Below are positions 62,021 through 64,000 of a stretch of 64,000 bases of DNA, piece by piece. Location of the stretch: assembly GCF_028554725.1 (NCBI RefSeq), contig NC_071670.1:49362501-49426500 (forward strand), given 5' to 3'. The notes beneath the pieces were generated by a model. The model was given only the letters and a program-made list of their open reading frames with translations, did not search any database and was not told the origin of the DNA. The position numbers and the translations under genes are program-made. Positions within the stretch are counted from its first letter, which is position 1, and every line of letters begins with the position of its first letter. Source of the DNA: Zeugodacus cucurbitae. Lineage: Eukaryota > Arthropoda > Insecta > Diptera > Tephritidae.

Positions 62021-63750
62021 ACACACGAAATTTTTATTATCATTTGACTATATCTTTGTAAAACGGCCTGCAAGCCGTGTACATTGTAGAGAATTATCAA
62101 CGTCAAAACCAATATTTTTTTCAGATTTGATCTCTTCCGCAGCTTTTTGAATACTAGTGTTCGCTGCAACTTTCCAAATATTAGCTGAGTCATTAAATTA
62201 ATATTTCACCTCTTGTACTAATATCAGATATGAGAAACAGTCGCATGGGTCAGTTGCAAAAGTTAGTCCAAAGAATTGTTTAGAGCCAAGTTTGGTTTCT
62301 TTCGTATAAAATTTGTTTTTTTTTTTTCAATAAAGCATCAAAAATATCGGTCATCTTTATAAAAGAACGCACGACATTGAAGGCATTTATTTATTAAAGA
62401 AATATAAAAAAAATTTTAAATTAAGAAAAAAATCCGCAGTTCTCGCTCAGAAAAGTTCATTTATCTCTCTTCACATTAATCGGTAATAAAATTCCACTCC
62501 TGTAGCTACATTTTAAATAATGTGCTGTTAATTTGAGTTGCATAAGTGTGCCTTGAATATATTATAGTAAACACTCGAGAATAATAATGCAAAAGTAATT
62601 GACGACATCTGAAATTATTGAATGACTTATTCATGAGGGACCCAAAAGTAGAAATAGAGCAATGACATTATTAATTGGAATTATTATTTTGATATTCATT
62701 CATTTGAATGAAATATAAGGCAATCTATGGGTTACCGAGGTAGATTATTTCATTCGAAATTCGCATATTTATCAAACAATCGAAGTAGTCAAACTCAATC
62801 TCTTCCAAATCGTCCAGAAATCAATAACAAGCACTTGTCAAATATACATTCAAAGAAAACTACACAAAAGTAAACATCGTTAAATATGTCAATTAAAATT
62901 TTGTCGCGCGAAAATTTACAGCTGATCAAGCGTAAATTTCTAGAGCTTCAACAGACACGTACATAATTCTTTAGCGATCGTCATTTACAGTCGCCAGCGC
63001 TAAACCAAATTTACCGCGTCCACATGCATGTACAGAATTTGTATATTTTATATAGTGTGGATTTATATATCCGGGTACAAATCTTCATACCTCATACCCG
63101 CTTGTGAACGAACAAGTAAATAGCTTTTAGCGCAGTTCATGGGGCAAACAGCGTCAACGAACCGTTTTGTGCAAATCGTCGCACACTCACTCGTGTATCC
63201 ATCAAAATTAAGGCAATAAAGTCGTCACTTAATAGTTAGAATTGTTCCGCTGCTGAGTTTTGTTGGACGGATTAGTTGCGGATCGTAAGGGGAGGGGTTG
63301 GTGCTTTAGCTGGTGCAAAGTGAGCAAGCTCAGTTTTGAGTATATACGAAGTGTGCTGAAAAAGTTTGATGACTATTCAATTATTTTTGTTTGAATGTCG
63401 AGACTACGCAGATGACAAGTTTCGATCTTGGCTTCTCGAGACATCAACATTTATGAGGGAAAATTCTGTAGAAGTGGACAAACTAGAGTTGAGGAATTCT
63501 ACATGATCTCTTTGGATGATCGAATCCCAACAAAATATCCAACCTTGACTTGTTTTGTCTTCATGAGAAGACGGTTAACGTTTTGGGAAAATTTTTCCAA
63601 TAGTCTTCAAGTTATTGGTCTGAATATTACGCTATCATTGATGAATAAATGGTGAATGTGAAAAATCGCTAAACTTTTCGAGCATACCTCGTATATGTAG
63701 TAGCTCTGTGTGCCACCCATGCAAACGACTCAATTAATATATTCTTAATT
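62021..63750. other. Gene-free stretch
   Basis: No gene is supported. 62920-63330 is somewhat richer in GC and in CAAA/AACG words than its surroundings and could be regulatory, but no defined motif stands out. The 75-codon ATG frame at 63428-63655 shows no family. Confidence 0.45.
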
Positions 63751-64000
63751 TTTATACTCTCGCAACAAATGTTGCTAAAGAGAGTATTATAGTTTTGTTC
63801 ACATAACGGTTGTTTGTAACACCCAAAACTAAACGAGTTAGATACAGGGTTATATATACCAAAGTGATCAGGGTGAAGAGTGGAGTTCAAATCCGAATGT
63901 CTGTCTGTCCGTCCGCCCGTCTGTGCAAGCTGTAACTTGAGTAAAAATTAAGATATCTTGATGAAACTTGGCACACTTATTTCTTGGCACCATAGGAAGG
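63751..64000 (-). mobile_element. DINE-1/Helentron-like element, copy 9 (runs off the window)
   Basis: It starts with TTTATACTCTCGCAACAAAT, with the hairpin, GTCY tract (63898-63923) and family sequence up to the window edge. Over the visible 230 bp it is nearly identical to copy 6. Only a handful of substitutions are visible, which suggests recent movement. Confidence 0.85.

Noticed and set aside
1..64000. tRNA, rRNA or other structured RNA genes
   Set aside because: No tRNA B-box (GGTTCGAATCC type) with a folding context and no rRNA-like block was seen by eye. A tRNAscan/Infernal run would be decisive.

Overview
The window is nuclear DNA of a higher (schizophoran) fly, most likely a tephritid fruit fly. 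Three observations point there: short dipteran introns (about 60-230 bp), two conserved single-copy insect genes side by side, and a dense load of dipteran transposons (mariner/Tc1 relatives, DINE-1-like Helentron derivatives, non-LTR fragments). The sequence is AT-rich. I saw no bacterial, viral, rRNA, tRNA or CRISPR sequence. The species call is inference.

Only two protein-coding genes are well supported, and they are divergent neighbours with 545 bp between start codons. The LRRC57-like leucine-rich-repeat gene (minus, 10209-10991, 2 exons, 238 aa) lies next to the AP-3 mu subunit gene, carmine in Drosophila (plus, 11537-13253, 6 exons, 415 aa). Both reading frames are intact after splicing, and the interval between them looks like a shared promoter region.

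Almost everything else is gene-free DNA filled with mobile elements. The dominant family is a 0.85-1.4 kb DINE-1/Helentron-like element with nine recognisable copies: plus strand at 2134, 13594, 27063, 39567 and 60805; minus strand at 17102, 46470, 56816 and 63751. Three older relics lie near 20.8, 30.1 and 37.5 kb. Other elements are: a deletion derivative of a DD41D (rosa-like) element (6678-7610) and a second DD41D relic (about 53.9-54.3 kb); a near full-length but broken DD34D mariner (30680-31703) and a more decayed one (about 59.0-59.5 kb); a TTAA-flanked inverted-repeat element (31887-32562); a pogo/Tigger-like MITE (51343-51489); a 377-bp MITE family (19121-19497, and 60641-62020 as a split copy); a 153-bp MITE nested in a DINE copy (14706-14858); and at least seven non-LTR fragments. 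The region 47.8-49.3 kb holds a roughly 740-bp TTTTA array behind a Harbinger-like N-terminus, bracketed by 102-bp direct repeats.

The most useful structure is the nesting, which gives filled and empty sites inside one window. A LINE derivative in a DINE copy has a 14-bp target duplication. A DINE copy splits a MITE whose unsplit relative lies at 19.1 kb. The DD41D element sits in only one of two duplicated blocks. These cases define element ends and relative ages without outside data. I found no convincing undescribed gene system. The least explained pieces are the Harbinger/TTTTA composite, the mosaic structure of the DINE copies, and a possible untranslated first exon and promoter near 33.2-34.1 kb.
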